Source of the DNA: Sphingomonas sp. 7/4-4
Lineage (GTDB): Bacteria; Pseudomonadota; Alphaproteobacteria; Sphingomonadales; Sphingomonadaceae
Assembly (NCBI RefSeq): GCF_027941955.1
Contig: NZ_CP115960.1
Span: 372,001 to 436,000 of the forward strand
DNA length: 64,000 nt
Direction of reading: 5' to 3'
Shown here piece after piece: positions 27,286 to 35,271 of the stretch. The notes under the pieces were generated by a model. It did no database searches, was not told the origin of the DNA, and saw only the letters and a list, made by a program, of their open reading frames with translations. The position numbers and the translations under genes are program-made. The first letter of the stretch is position 1. Every line of letters starts with the position of its first letter.

Positions 27286-27888
27286 TCAGCGGCGCCCGTC
27301 CGGTTTGCGCGCGAATTCGGCGACGCACATCACGCGGTAGGTCTTGTGCGGCCCGCAGCCGATTCCGACGAACCGCATCTCGGCCGCGAACACCGTGCGG
27401 CGGTGGCCGCGATTAGGCACGTCGTCGTCGACGATGAGCTGGCGCACGACTTCGACTGCAGAGGGTGGACCGTAGGTGATCGTCTCCGCGACATAGTCGC
27501 CGCCGCCGTGCCGCCGGATGCGGTCGCGCGGATCGTCGCCGTTCTTCGAGAAATGACCGGTCGCTCCGCGCGGTCCCTGTTCCGAGACATGCGCGCCGGC
27601 TGCTTGGGCGAGAAGCCGGGCAGGGGAGAGTGGCGGCACCGGCGGCTGACGTTCGAGGAACGCGATCGCCTCGTCGACGGCGGCGACGCCCTCCGCGGTG
27701 CGCAGGCCTTCGGGCTTGGCGGGATACTGCACGATCTTGCCGCGGAAATAGCGGCGATATTCGCGCAGGCGCCCGGCGTATCGGCGCGGATGCTGGCGCG
27801 CGAAGTTCAGTTCGGTGACGATCTCGCGTTCGAGCGCACTCTCGGGCACGGCAAGCGTCGCGGCGAGAGGGAGGAGGGCGGCCAGCAT
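27286..27888 (-). CDS. Exported CAP (SCP-like) domain protein, paralogue
   Basis: About 200 residues with the same organisation as its neighbour: hydrophobic leader (MLAALLPLAATLA), LNFARQHPRRYAGRLREYRRYF, HVSEQGPRGATGHFSKNGDDPRDRI, VAETITYGP and NRGHRRTVFAAEMRFVGIGCGP. The start is uncertain. The ATG at 27888 directly abuts GGAGG, which is too close for a normal site, while the ATG at 27939 would give a basic n-region (RQGRKNWR) to the leader but has no clear ribosome-binding site. It is transcribed from just downstream of the rplI terminator. Confidence 0.82.
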   Translation of the reverse strand: MLAALLPLAATLAVPESALEREIVTELNFARQHPRRYAGRLREYRRYFRGKIVQYPAKPEGLRTAEGVAAVDEAIAFLERQPPVPPLSPARLLAQAAGAHVSEQGPRGATGHFSKNGDDPRDRIRRHGGGDYVAETITYGPPSAVEVVRQLIVDDDVPNRGHRRTVFAAEMRFVGIGCGPHKTYRVMCVAEFARKPDGRR

Positions 27889-27943
27889 CCTCCAATTTTT
27901 GCGTCCCTGCCGGCTGAATGCAAGCCGCGGATCGATCATGCAC

Positions 27944-27978
27944 GAAAAAGGCCGCCCCGGATGCTCCGGAGCGGCCCT
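27944..27978 (-). terminator. Rho-independent terminator after rplI
   Basis: A GC-rich stem (GGCCGCTCCGGA / TCCGGGGCGGCC, one mismatch) with a 3-base loop is followed on the minus strand by a T tract (TTTTT). It sits 25-60 bp beyond the rplI stop codon. A-rich sequence on the other side makes it potentially bidirectional. Confidence 0.85.
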
Positions 27979-28002
27979 TTATTTCGGAGTGCGACGAAAG
28001 CC

Positions 28003-28611
28003 TCAGCCCTCGGCGTTCTCGCTCTCGTCCGCGGCAGGCTCGGCCTGCACTTCGGCGGTCGCGCCCGGCTCGGCGTTGGGATCGTAATCCTCGGTGAAGC
28101 CGGCTTCGTCCTTCTCGAACATCGCCGTCATCACGTCGACGCCCTGCGACTGCATCTCGGCCTCTTCCGGCGAGCGGGCGACGTTGACCTTGACGGTCAC
28201 CGACACCTCGGGGTGCAGCGCAACCTTGATCTCATATACGCCGATCGACTTGATCGGGCGGTCGAGCACGATCTGCGCCTTGTTGACCTTGTGGCCGTCG
28301 GCAGTGATCGCCTCGACCAGGTCACGAACCGCGACCGAGCCGTAGAGCTGGCCGGTGTTCGAAGCCTGACGGATCAGCGTGACCGAAACGTCGTTGAAGT
28401 TGCCGGCTTCCTTCTCGGCGTCGCTGCGGCGCGAAGCGTTGTCGGCTTCGATGCGCGCGCGATTGGCCTCGAAGACCTTGCGGTTGGCGGCGTTCGAACG
28501 GAGCGCCTTCTTGTTGGGGAGAAGGAAGTTGCGGGCGAACCCGTCCTTGACCTTCACCACGTCGCCGATGGCGCCGAGCTTCTCGACGCGCTCAAGCAGG
28601 ATGACTTCCAT
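28003..28611 (-). CDS. rplI: 50S ribosomal protein L9
   Basis: A 202-residue protein. The N-terminal domain begins MEVILLERVEKLGAIGDVVKVKDGFARNFLLP, the L9 signature, followed by the long connecting helix and the C-terminal rRNA-binding domain (GQLYGSVAVRDLVEAI ... HPEVSVTVKVNVA). An acidic Glu/Ala-rich tail of about 45 residues makes it longer than the E. coli protein (149), as is usual in sphingomonads. It is the last gene of rpsF-rpsR-rplI and is followed by a terminator. Confidence 0.97.
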   Translation of the reverse strand: MEVILLERVEKLGAIGDVVKVKDGFARNFLLPNKKALRSNAANRKVFEANRARIEADNASRRSDAEKEAGNFNDVSVTLIRQASNTGQLYGSVAVRDLVEAITADGHKVNKAQIVLDRPIKSIGVYEIKVALHPEVSVTVKVNVARSPEEAEMQSQGVDVMTAMFEKDEAGFTEDYDPNAEPGATAEVQAEPAADESENAEG

Positions 28612-28623
28612 GTTCTCTGCTCC

Positions 28624-28848
28624 TTACTTGACGATGTAGGGCAGCAGGCCCAGGTGACGGGCGCGCTTGATGGCCTGGGCCAGCTCGCGCTGCTTCTTCG
28701 CGCTCACCGAAGTGATGCGCGACGGGACGATCTTGCCGCGCTCGGACACGAAGCCCTGAAGCAGACGGACGTCCTTGTAATCGATCCGGGGCGCATCCTT
28801 CGCGGAGAAGGGGCAGCTCTTGCGGCGGCGGAAAAATGGGCGTGCCAT
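28624..28848 (-). CDS. rpsR: 30S ribosomal protein S18
   Basis: A 74-residue protein: [20 protein letters not shown], then [24 protein letters not shown] and the RNA-binding [22 protein letters not shown]. Normal S18 length. It lies between rpsF and rplI with 12-15 bp spacing and pairs with S6 in the 30S subunit. Confidence 0.98.
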   Translation of the reverse strand: MARPFFRRRKSCPFSAKDAPRIDYKDVRLLQGFVSERGKIVPSRITSVSAKKQRELAQAIKRARHLGLLPYIVK

Positions 28849-28862
28849 GATCTATATGCTCC

Positions 28863-29258
28863 TTATTCGCCGCCGAAACCGGTGTTGCCGCCGGCATCGT
28901 CGCGATCGCGACGGCCACGGCCGCGCTCGCGGTCCTGACCCTTGCGCATCATCACGCTGGGACCTTCTTCCAGCCCATCGACTTTGACGGTCATGTAGCG
29001 GATGACGTCTTCGTTGATCTGCGTCTGGCGCTCGAGCTCGGCGACGACACCCGCGGGGGCATCGATCTCGAGCATCACGTAATGCGCCTTGCGGTTCTTG
29101 GCGATGCGATAGGCGAGCGAACGAAGGCCCCAGGTCTCGGTCTTGACGACCTTGCCCTTGTGATCCTCGACGATCTTGGTGGCGGCTTCCGCTAGTGCGT
29201 CCACTTGCGCCTGTGCCAGGTCCTGGCGCGCAAGGAACACGTGCTCGTAAAGAGCCAT
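28863..29258 (-). CDS. rpsF: 30S ribosomal protein S6
   Basis: A 131-residue protein starting [24 protein letters not shown] at 29258; the frame is open to 29399 but has no homology there. Contains [25 protein letters not shown] and [14 protein letters not shown], the S6 ferredoxin-like fold, plus an Arg/Asp/Gly-rich tail ([12 protein letters not shown]). It is the first gene of the S6-S18-L9 operon. The 160-bp leader contains a small hairpin (TGCAC/GTGCA near 29290), but I could not match it to the known S6:S18 leader motif. Confidence 0.96.
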   Translation of the reverse strand: MALYEHVFLARQDLAQAQVDALAEAATKIVEDHKGKVVKTETWGLRSLAYRIAKNRKAHYVMLEIDAPAGVVAELERQTQINEDVIRYMTVKVDGLEEGPSVMMRKGQDRERGRGRRDRDDAGGNTGFGGE

Positions 29259-29421
29259 GCGTTTCTTCTCACTGTTGGCCGATCGCTGACGTGCACCCCA
29301 TGTGCAGCGCCCCTCCGGCTGTCGTCTCAAAAGCAATCGGGCGGAGACACGTCTCCACCCCGACCGGGCGCCTATGCGGGCAAAGCGGCGGAAATGCAAG
29401 CGCCAAGGTGCACGCTTATGG

Positions 29422-29931
29422 TTAGATGGTCCGCCGCACGAAGCAATCGATACCGCTCGCCTGCGCCCGCGCGCAGAGCCCTTCGGTTTCGGTGCGCATC
29501 GCGGGCAGGCTCTGCAGCCGGTGGAGCGATCCGACCTGCTCGACCGTGACAGAGACCCCGGCCTCGATCAGTCGCGCGCGCTGGCGTTCGGCGGCATCGG
29601 CGGAGCTGAATGCCCCCAATTGCGCCTGCCACGCCTCGCCGGGCGGCAGATCCGCGGCCGCGGCCAAAGCGAGGCGCTGCGCGCGGGCGCGGCGCTGTGC
29701 TTCGATCAGCGCACCCAATGTGACGGTAGCCGGCCTGTCGATATGGCGGCGCGGTTCGCGACGGGTGACGTCGAATGCCGCTGCTGGGCCGGGGCCTTGC
29801 CGCGACGCCTGTGCGATGCCGAGGATTGGAAGCACGCCGACGACCGGCAAGCTCGCCAGCGCGACGAACAGCCGCCACCGGCGCGGGCGCCTGCGCAATA
29901 CGATCGGAAAGGAGGAATCGATATCGGTCAC
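29422..29931 (-). CDS. SPOR-domain inner-membrane protein
   Basis: A 169-residue protein: a basic cytoplasmic N-terminus ([13 protein letters not shown]), one transmembrane helix ([20 protein letters not shown]), a periplasmic linker and a C-terminal SPOR domain ([42 protein letters not shown]). SPOR domains bind denuded septal glycan, so a role at the division site is likely. It stands alone, convergent with no obvious partner. Confidence 0.8.
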   Translation of the reverse strand: MTDIDSSFPIVLRRRPRRWRLFVALASLPVVGVLPILGIAQASRQGPGPAAAFDVTRREPRRHIDRPATVTLGALIEAQRRARAQRLALAAAADLPPGEAWQAQLGAFSSADAAERQRARLIEAGVSVTVEQVGSLHRLQSLPAMRTETEGLCARAQASGIDCFVRRTI

Positions 29932-30006
29932 ACACGACTCGTTACGGTTAACGACCGTTAACGCACGAGCCCCGGATATTGCTACCCGGTCCCGAAAAGA
30001 GACGCG

Positions 30007-30035
30007 AAAACGGCGGAGCCCGAAGGCCCCGCCGT
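30007..30035 (-). terminator. Rho-independent terminator after the RcnB-like gene
   Basis: The stem ACGGCGGGGCC / GGCTCCGCCGT closed by a TTCG tetraloop is followed by TTTTCG on the minus strand. It begins about 25 bp beyond the stop of the gene at 30061. This is a strong, typical intrinsic terminator. Confidence 0.85.
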
Positions 30036-30060
30036 CTCGTGCCGGTGACAGGCCGGCGGT

Positions 30061-30420
30061 TTAGCGGATCATGTTGGCGAACACGGCGCCGATGATCCCG
30101 CTGGTGATCGCGACCAGCACCGCATCGTTGCCCGACTGGACGTAGCGATAGCCACGGGGCGGGGCGCGGAGACCGCGATACTGGCGATAGTCGATCTGCC
30201 GGTAGTTGCGGGCATAGCGGCTGTCGAAGCGCTGACCGCGCTGCCAGCTGCGGTTCTGATGACCGCGATCGTTCCGGTAGCCATAGCCGCGCTGGTCGTC
30301 GCGATGGACAACCTGCTGGCGGGGCGCGTCATAGCCGCGATACTGCTGCGGTGCTGCGGCGGCCATTGCCGGGGTGGCTGCGATCGAAGCGGCGACCAGG
30401 CCGAGAATGATCTTCTTCAT
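30061..30420 (-). CDS. RcnB-family periplasmic protein
   Basis: A 119-residue protein with a signal peptide (MKKIILGLVAASIAATPAMAAA). A Tyr/Arg/Gln/Asp-rich, low-complexity middle follows (QQYRGYD, RDDQRGYGYRNDRG), then the RcnB-like ending LRAPPRGYRYVQSGNDAVLVAITSGII. RcnB proteins are small periplasmic proteins first linked to nickel/cobalt homeostasis, but many family members in sphingomonads are uncharacterised. It is followed by a clear terminator and so is probably monocistronic. Confidence 0.8.
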   Translation of the reverse strand: MKKIILGLVAASIAATPAMAAAAPQQYRGYDAPRQQVVHRDDQRGYGYRNDRGHQNRSWQRGQRFDSRYARNYRQIDYRQYRGLRAPPRGYRYVQSGNDAVLVAITSGIIGAVFANMIR

Positions 30421-30619
30421 GACTTTACTCCTCTTGTTCGCGCCGTTCCCGGCGTTGAGACCTATCTAGGAGGCGCTTGTCGCAGCCCTGTCCCGGCGAT
30501 CGGGCAAAATGGTCGCGATTTGTCGCGTGGGCGTCTGGTTCGTTCAGGTTGGGAAGCGGACAGGCTTGCCCGCATTGCGCAACGGCACTAACCCGCGCGC
30601 CTTCACCAAGGAGAGGCAA

Positions 30620-31555
30620 ATGCGCGCGTTCATCTTCCCCGGACAGGGCAGCCAGGCCGTCGGCATGGGCAGTGCGCTCGCCGCCGCGAGCCCGCATGCG
30701 CGTGAAGTTTTCCAGGAAGTCGACGAGGCGCTTGGCCAGAAGCTGTCGAAGCTGATGGCGGAAGGCCCCGAGGACCAGCTCACCCTCACCGCCAACGCCC
30801 AGCCCGCGATCATGGCCAACGCCATCGCCGTGCTGCGCGTGCTCGAGAGGGATGGCGGCATTCGTCTGGGCGAGAAGGCCGATTTCGTCGCGGGCCACAG
30901 CCTCGGCGAATATACCGCGCTCTGCGCCGCCGGTGCGTTCGATCTCGCCACCACTGCGCGGCTTCTGCGCACGCGCGGCGATGCGATGCAGGCCGCGGTG
31001 CCCGTCGGCGTCGGCGCGATGGCGGCGTTGCTCGGAACCGATCTCGCCAAGGCACAGGCGATCGCCGATGCGGCGGCGCAGGGCGAGGTCTGCACCGTCG
31101 CCAACGACAACGATCCCGGCCAGGTGGTGATCTCGGGCCATCTCGGCGCCATCGAGCGCGCGCTGCCGCTCGCCAAGGAAATGGGCGCCAAGCGCGCGCT
31201 GCTGCTGCCGGTCTCGGCGCCGTTCCACTGCCCGCTGATGCAGGCCGCCGCCGACGCGATGGAGGCGGCGCTCGCCGCAGTCGCGGTCCAGTCGCCGCTC
31301 GTCCCGGTCTATGCCAATGTCACCGCCGCGCCGGTCACCGATCCCGCGACGATCCGCACCTTGCTCGTCGAGCAGGTCACCGGGATGGTCCGCTGGCGTG
31401 AATCGGTGCTCGCGATGCAGGAAGCGGGGGTGACCGAGTTCGTCGAGTTCGGCGGCAAGGTCCTCGCCGGCATGGTCAAGCGCATCGCCCCCGACGCCGT
31501 CACCACCAGCCTCGTCACGATGGACGACATCGAGGCGCTGGCGAAGAGCCTTTGA
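30620..31555 (+). CDS. fabD: Malonyl-CoA:ACP transacylase
   Basis: A 311-residue enzyme that moves malonyl from CoA to ACP to start each round of fatty-acid synthesis. It starts MRAFIFPGQGSQAVGMG at 30620 with a GAGAGG site. The catalytic Ser is in GHSLGEYTA, and the His partner is in PVSAPFHCPLMQ. Normal length. It is the first gene of the cluster fabD-fabG-acpP-fabF-mltG, from which it is separated by the GxxExxY element that begins five bases after its stop codon. Confidence 0.96.
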   Translation: MRAFIFPGQGSQAVGMGSALAAASPHAREVFQEVDEALGQKLSKLMAEGPEDQLTLTANAQPAIMANAIAVLRVLERDGGIRLGEKADFVAGHSLGEYTALCAAGAFDLATTARLLRTRGDAMQAAVPVGVGAMAALLGTDLAKAQAIADAAAQGEVCTVANDNDPGQVVISGHLGAIERALPLAKEMGAKRALLLPVSAPFHCPLMQAAADAMEAALAAVAVQSPLVPVYANVTAAPVTDPATIRTLLVEQVTGMVRWRESVLAMQEAGVTEFVEFGGKVLAGMVKRIAPDAVTTSLVTMDDIEALAKSL

Positions 31556-31560
31556 TTTTC

Positions 31561-31994
31561 TCACGCGAAGGCGCGAAGACGCGAAGATGCACGACATCGA
31601 AGCGACCGCTGCAGATATCATCGATGCGGCGTTGAAGCTGCACAAGGATCTCGGCCCGGGCCTGCTGGAGAGCGTCTACGAAACGATCCTGCTGCGCAGC
31701 TGATCAGGAGAGGGCACGAAGTGGCACAGCAGCGCCCCATCGACATCGAATATGACGGCCTACGTTTCCAGGCAGCATTTCGGGCCGATCTGATCGTCAA
31801 TGGCTGTGTGTTGGTTGAAGTAAAATCGGTCGAACGGTTGACCGCTGTGCATGGCAAGCAGGTGCTGACCTATCTGCGCTTGCTCAAGCAGCCCCTCGGG
31901 CTGCTCATCAATTTTGGCGGCGAGACGCTCAAGGAAGGGCTGCGCCGTATCGTCAATGACTACAAACCCTTAGCGCCTTCGCGCCTTCGCGTGA
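31561..31994. mobile_element. GxxExxY unit bounded by a perfect 18-bp inverted repeat
   Basis: TCACGCGAAGGCGCGAAG at 31561-31578 and its exact reverse complement at 31977-31994 bound a 434-bp unit that contains only the GxxExxY gene. The left arm is followed by another partial copy (ACGCGAAG) leading straight into the start codon. The right arm overlaps the last codons of the gene (encoding SRLRV). The unit lies exactly between fabD and fabG, an interval normally occupied by nothing. The shape suggests a small mobile unit without its own transposase. Mobility is an inference. Confidence 0.55.
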
Positions 31995-32002
31995 ATCAAT
32001 AA
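31587..32002 (+). pseudogene. GxxExxY family protein, frameshifted as sequenced
   Basis: Two frames make one GxxExxY protein of about 137 residues: MHDIEATAADIIDAALKLHKDLGPGLLESVYETILL in the first, then, after a shift near 31696-31699, a second frame through RRGHEVAQQRPIDIEYDGL, FRADLIVNGCVLVEVKSVERLTAVHGKQVLTYLRLL and GLLINFGGETLKEGLRRIV. The family name motif is GPGLLESVY. The C-terminal part resembles a PD-(D/E)xK nuclease core (ID...D...VEVKS), but enzymatic activity is not established for the family. One G missing before AGCTG would explain the break. It is enclosed by an 18-bp inverted repeat. Confidence 0.75.
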
Positions 32003-32015
32003 AGAAGGACTACTC

Positions 32016-32813
32016 ATGTTCGACCTCACAGGCATGACCGCCCTCGTCACCGGTGCTTCGGGTGGGATTGGTTCGGCAATCGCTCACGCGCTCGTAATGC
32101 AAGGCGCTCGTGTGGCGCTGTCCGGCACGAGCGAAGAGAAGCTCATTGCCGCTCGGCGAGACATTCAAACTCTCAAGGATGGGGAGAGTGTCCACTTTTC
32201 CTTGGCTGCGGCGAATGAAGAGCGCCTCGAAAACCCTATACTTCCTTGCAATCTCTCGGATGCGAGCGCGGTAGATGCATTGGTCCCGCAAGCTGTCGAA
32301 GCTCTAGGCGGCAAGCTCGACATCCTCGTCAACAATGCCGGCGTCACGCGCGACAATCTCGCGATGCGGATGAAGGACGAAGAGTGGGACACGGTGATCC
32401 GCGTCAATCTCGAAGCCGCTTTCCGCCTGATGCGCGCCGCCGCCAGGCCGATGATGAAGGCGCGTTATGGCCGGATGATCTCGATCACGTCGGTGGTGGG
32501 CGCGACCGGCAATCCGGGGCAGGCGAACTATGCCGCCTCGAAGGCGGGTCTCGTCGGCATGTCCAAGGCGCTCGCGCAGGAACTCGCCAGCCGAAACATC
32601 ACCGTAAACTGCGTCGCTCCCGGCTTCATCCGCTCGGCGATGACCGACGTGCTGCCCGAGGCGCAGAAGACCGCCTTGCTCACCCGGATCCCCGCGGGTG
32701 ACCTCGGCACCGGCGAGGATATCGGCGCGGCGGTGGTCTATCTCGCCAGCAAGGAAGCAGGGTACGTCACCGGCCAGACCTTGCATGTGAACGGCGGGAT
32801 GGCGATGCTCTGA
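32016..32813 (+). CDS. fabG: 3-oxoacyl-ACP reductase FabG with atypical N-terminal third
   Basis: A 265-residue SDR enzyme that reduces 3-oxoacyl-ACP with NADPH. Cofactor motif TGASGGIGSAIA, NNAG at 330-ish bp, catalytic Ser in SITSVVG and YAASK (YxxxK). It is about 18 residues longer than the usual 246: the extra stretch RRDIQTLKDGESVHFSLAAAN lies between GTSEEKL and LPCNLSD. Bases 32060-32310 also have distinctly lower GC and different codon preference than the rest, which is typical host coding sequence. This suggests that the 5' third was replaced by recombination or diverged next to the GxxExxY insertion. Function is probably retained, since all catalytic residues are present. Confidence 0.93.
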   Translation: MFDLTGMTALVTGASGGIGSAIAHALVMQGARVALSGTSEEKLIAARRDIQTLKDGESVHFSLAAANEERLENPILPCNLSDASAVDALVPQAVEALGGKLDILVNNAGVTRDNLAMRMKDEEWDTVIRVNLEAAFRLMRAAARPMMKARYGRMISITSVVGATGNPGQANYAASKAGLVGMSKALAQELASRNITVNCVAPGFIRSAMTDVLPEAQKTALLTRIPAGDLGTGEDIGAAVVYLASKEAGYVTGQTLHVNGGMAML

Positions 32814-32836
32814 GCCCCGGGGCTGGAGTGACCATC

Positions 32837-33364
32837 ATGCGTATCCTCGCAACCGCCGCGCTGCTGGTGCTCGCGGCACCCGCGCACGCCGCCGATCTCG
32901 CGACGATCGATTGCGTCGCGGGGAAATTGAACCCCGTCGTCACTGCGAAGCTCCACGCCGACGTCTCGCGCAACATGGCCGAGAGCGGCAAGCGGCCGAG
33001 CTACGATCCGGCGGTCGGCGGCAGCATCGCCAGCGCCGCCGCGGCCTGCGGGCTCGAGCATAATTGGTCCGAAGCGGCGATAAAGGCCGCGCGGATATAT
33101 ACGCTCGCCAAGCTCGGCATGCCGGTTGCCCAGCGAGTCATCGGCGAGCGGGGGTTCGATGCCGCGGCGCTGGAGGATCAGTTCCAGACGTTGCCCGAAG
33201 AGGCGCGCAATCGTCCGCTCACGCCGGCGGAGAACCAAGAACTGGTCAAGGGATCGGTGACCGAGGAAGCGAAGCAGACCCGCGAGAATGCCGAGCTGCT
33301 GGCCGAATATTTCGCCTTCCTCAGCACGATCCAATATGCGAGCTTCGCTTTTTCGCAGGCCTGA
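32837..33364 (+). CDS. Exported protein of unknown function
   Basis: A 175-residue protein with a signal peptide ([19 protein letters not shown]), then a helical domain with two cysteines (IDCVAGKL and AAACGLEHN) that may form a disulphide. The ATG at 32837 lies nine bases after GGAG and gives a good signal sequence; the GTG at 32828 is too close to that site. It lies between fabG and acpP in the fatty-acid cluster. No family is recognised. Confidence 0.75.
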   Translation: MRILATAALLVLAAPAHAADLATIDCVAGKLNPVVTAKLHADVSRNMAESGKRPSYDPAVGGSIASAAAACGLEHNWSEAAIKAARIYTLAKLGMPVAQRVIGERGFDAAALEDQFQTLPEEARNRPLTPAENQELVKGSVTEEAKQTRENAELLAEYFAFLSTIQYASFAFSQA

Positions 33365-33462
33365 ACGTCACGGCCGCGGGGTGTGCCCCTTGCAACGGCA
33401 CCCCCGGCATTCTAGGTGCGTTCACACAGAATTCAGAGCCCAGACAAAGGAAAACAGGGACT

Positions 33463-33711
33463 ATGGCCAACCAGGAAGAGATCACCCAGCGCGTTGCCGC
33501 GCTCGTCGTCGACCATCTGGGCGTCGATGCCGGCGAAGTGAAGCCCGAAGCGAGCTTCATCGACGATCTGGGTGCGGACAGCCTCGACATCGTCGAGCTG
33601 GTCATGGCGTTCGAGGAAGAATTCGGCGTCGAGATCCCCGACGACGCGGCCGAGAAGATCACCACGGTCGGCGATGCGGTCTCGTACATCAACGAGCACC
33701 AGGAAGGCTGA
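33463..33711 (+). CDS. acpP: Acyl carrier protein
   Basis: An 82-residue, strongly acidic four-helix protein. The 4'-phosphopantetheine attachment Ser is in [12 protein letters not shown]. The start [11 protein letters not shown] follows AGGGA. Normal length. It carries growing acyl chains for FabD, FabG and FabF, whose genes flank it. Confidence 0.97.
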   Translation: MANQEEITQRVAALVVDHLGVDAGEVKPEASFIDDLGADSLDIVELVMAFEEEFGVEIPDDAAEKITTVGDAVSYINEHQEG

Positions 33712-33870
33712 TCGCCCTCCGGCGACCTGCCCGGATGGGCCGGCACTGCCATATAGCGGCTTCCCGTCCGGGCTCGAAAGAGAGGGCGGGGAGCCGTTTC
33801 GTTTTCGTAACGAGGCACATGTTGATGCCTTTTATGCGCAAAGTTCGAGAAGTTTGACGGAGAGAATGCC

Positions 33871-35271
33871 ATGCGCCGCGTAGTCGTAACCGGCCTTGGG
33901 CTCGTCACCCCGCTGGGTGCCGATGTCGAGACGGCCTGGAAGAACATCATCGCCGCCAAGTCCGGCGCGGCCACGATCACGCGCTTCGACGCGACCGACT
34001 TCCACAGCAATTACGCGTGCGAAGTGAAGTCCGTCGATCACGAATATGGCTTCGATCCCAACAAGCGCGTCGATCACAAGGTCCAGCGCCAGGTCGATCC
34101 GTTCATCGTCTACGGCATCGATGCCGCTGGCCAGGCGATCGAGGATGCTGGCCTGCTCGACATGGACGAGGAAACCCGTTTCCGCGCCGGCTGCTCGATC
34201 GGCTCGGGCATCGGCGGCCTGCCGGGCATCGAGAGCGAATCGCTGGTGCTCGCCGAAAAGGGGCCGAAGCGGGTCTCGCCGCACTTCGTCCATGGCCGAC
34301 TGATCAACCTGATCTCGGGCCAGGTCTCGATCAAATACGGCCTGATGGGTCCGAACCACGCGGTGGTGACGGCCTGCTCGACCGGCGCGCATTCGATCGG
34401 CGACGCCGCGCGGATGATCGCGATGGACGATGCGGACATCATGCTCGCGGGTGGGGCCGAGGGCGCGATCTGCCCGATCGGCATCGCCGGCTTCGGCCAG
34501 GCGCGCGCGCTTTCGACTGGTTTCCGCGACGATCCCACGAAGGGCAGCCGCCCCTGGGACCAGGACCGCGACGGCTTCGTGATGGGCGAAGGTGCGGGCG
34601 TGCTGGTGCTCGAGGAATATGAGCACGCGAAGAAGCGCGGCGCCAAGATCTACGCCGAAGTCATCGGCTATGGCCTGTCCGGCGACGCATATCACGTCAC
34701 TGCGCCGCATCCCGAAGGCTCGGGCGCGTTCCGTTCGATGCAGATGGCGATGAAGAAGTCGGGCCTCGACCTGAGCGACATCGACTACATCAACGCCCAC
34801 GGCACTTCGACGCCGCTCGGCGACGAGCTCGAGCTGGGCGCGGTCCGCCGCCTGTTCGGCAACAACATCGGGGCGTTGTCGATGAGCTCGACCAAGTCGG
34901 CGATCGGCCATTTGCTCGGCGGGGCAGGGGCGGTGGAGTCGATCTTCTGCATCCTCGCGATGCGCGATCAGATCGCCCCGCCGACGCTCAACCTCGACAA
35001 TCCGAGCGAGAATTGCGCGGGCGTCGACCTCGTCCCGCACAAGGCCAAGGAACGCAAGATCAAGGCCGTGCTCAACAACAGCTTCGGCTTCGGCGGCACC
35101 AATGCCAGCCTGGTCATGAAAGCTGTCTCGAGACGGTGCCTCCGCGTCGTCTGCGACGGGCCGGCGGCTGTGCGATCCTCGTTGTCCTGCTCCTCGTGGC
35201 GGCGATGGGGCTCGGCGTGCTTCAGCTGTGGGCGGGCAGCGGCCCTTCTCCGGCAAATATGTCCGTGCTGA
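33871..35271 (+). CDS. fabF: 3-oxoacyl-ACP synthase II, with probable read-through C-terminus
   Basis: A ketosynthase with the Cys-His-His triad: TACSTGAHS, NAHGTSTP and IGHLLGGAGAVE. Sequence is canonical through NNSFGFGGTNASLVMKAV (about residue 418), where FabF normally ends. As sequenced, the frame continues 46 more residues (rich in Cys, Ser and Arg) to 35271, overlapping mltG by 136 bp in another frame. An extra C in the GTCTCGAGAC stretch at about 35125-35134 would hide a TGA directly after KAV, so the true end is probably near 35127. It elongates medium-chain acyl-ACP and is important for unsaturated fatty acids. Confidence 0.93.
   Translation: MRRVVVTGLGLVTPLGADVETAWKNIIAAKSGAATITRFDATDFHSNYACEVKSVDHEYGFDPNKRVDHKVQRQVDPFIVYGIDAAGQAIEDAGLLDMDEETRFRAGCSIGSGIGGLPGIESESLVLAEKGPKRVSPHFVHGRLINLISGQVSIKYGLMGPNHAVVTACSTGAHSIGDAARMIAMDDADIMLAGGAEGAICPIGIAGFGQARALSTGFRDDPTKGSRPWDQDRDGFVMGEGAGVLVLEEYEHAKKRGAKIYAEVIGYGLSGDAYHVTAPHPEGSGAFRSMQMAMKKSGLDLSDIDYINAHGTSTPLGDELELGAVRRLFGNNIGALSMSSTKSAIGHLLGGAGAVESIFCILAMRDQIAPPTLNLDNPSENCAGVDLVPHKAKERKIKAVLNNSFGFGGTNASLVMKAVSRRCLRVVCDGPAAVRSSLSCSSWRRWGSACFSCGRAAALLRQICPC

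Noticed and set aside
29259..29425. S6:S18 autoregulatory leader in front of rpsF
   Set aside because: A small hairpin is present, but I could not find the conserved CCG-loop arrangement, so it is not listed as a feature.
30425..31645. Long minus-strand frames opposite fabD and other long antisense frames in the window
   Set aside because: In GC-rich DNA these open frames arise from codon bias of the real gene. They show no family motifs and lie opposite genes with full catalytic signatures.
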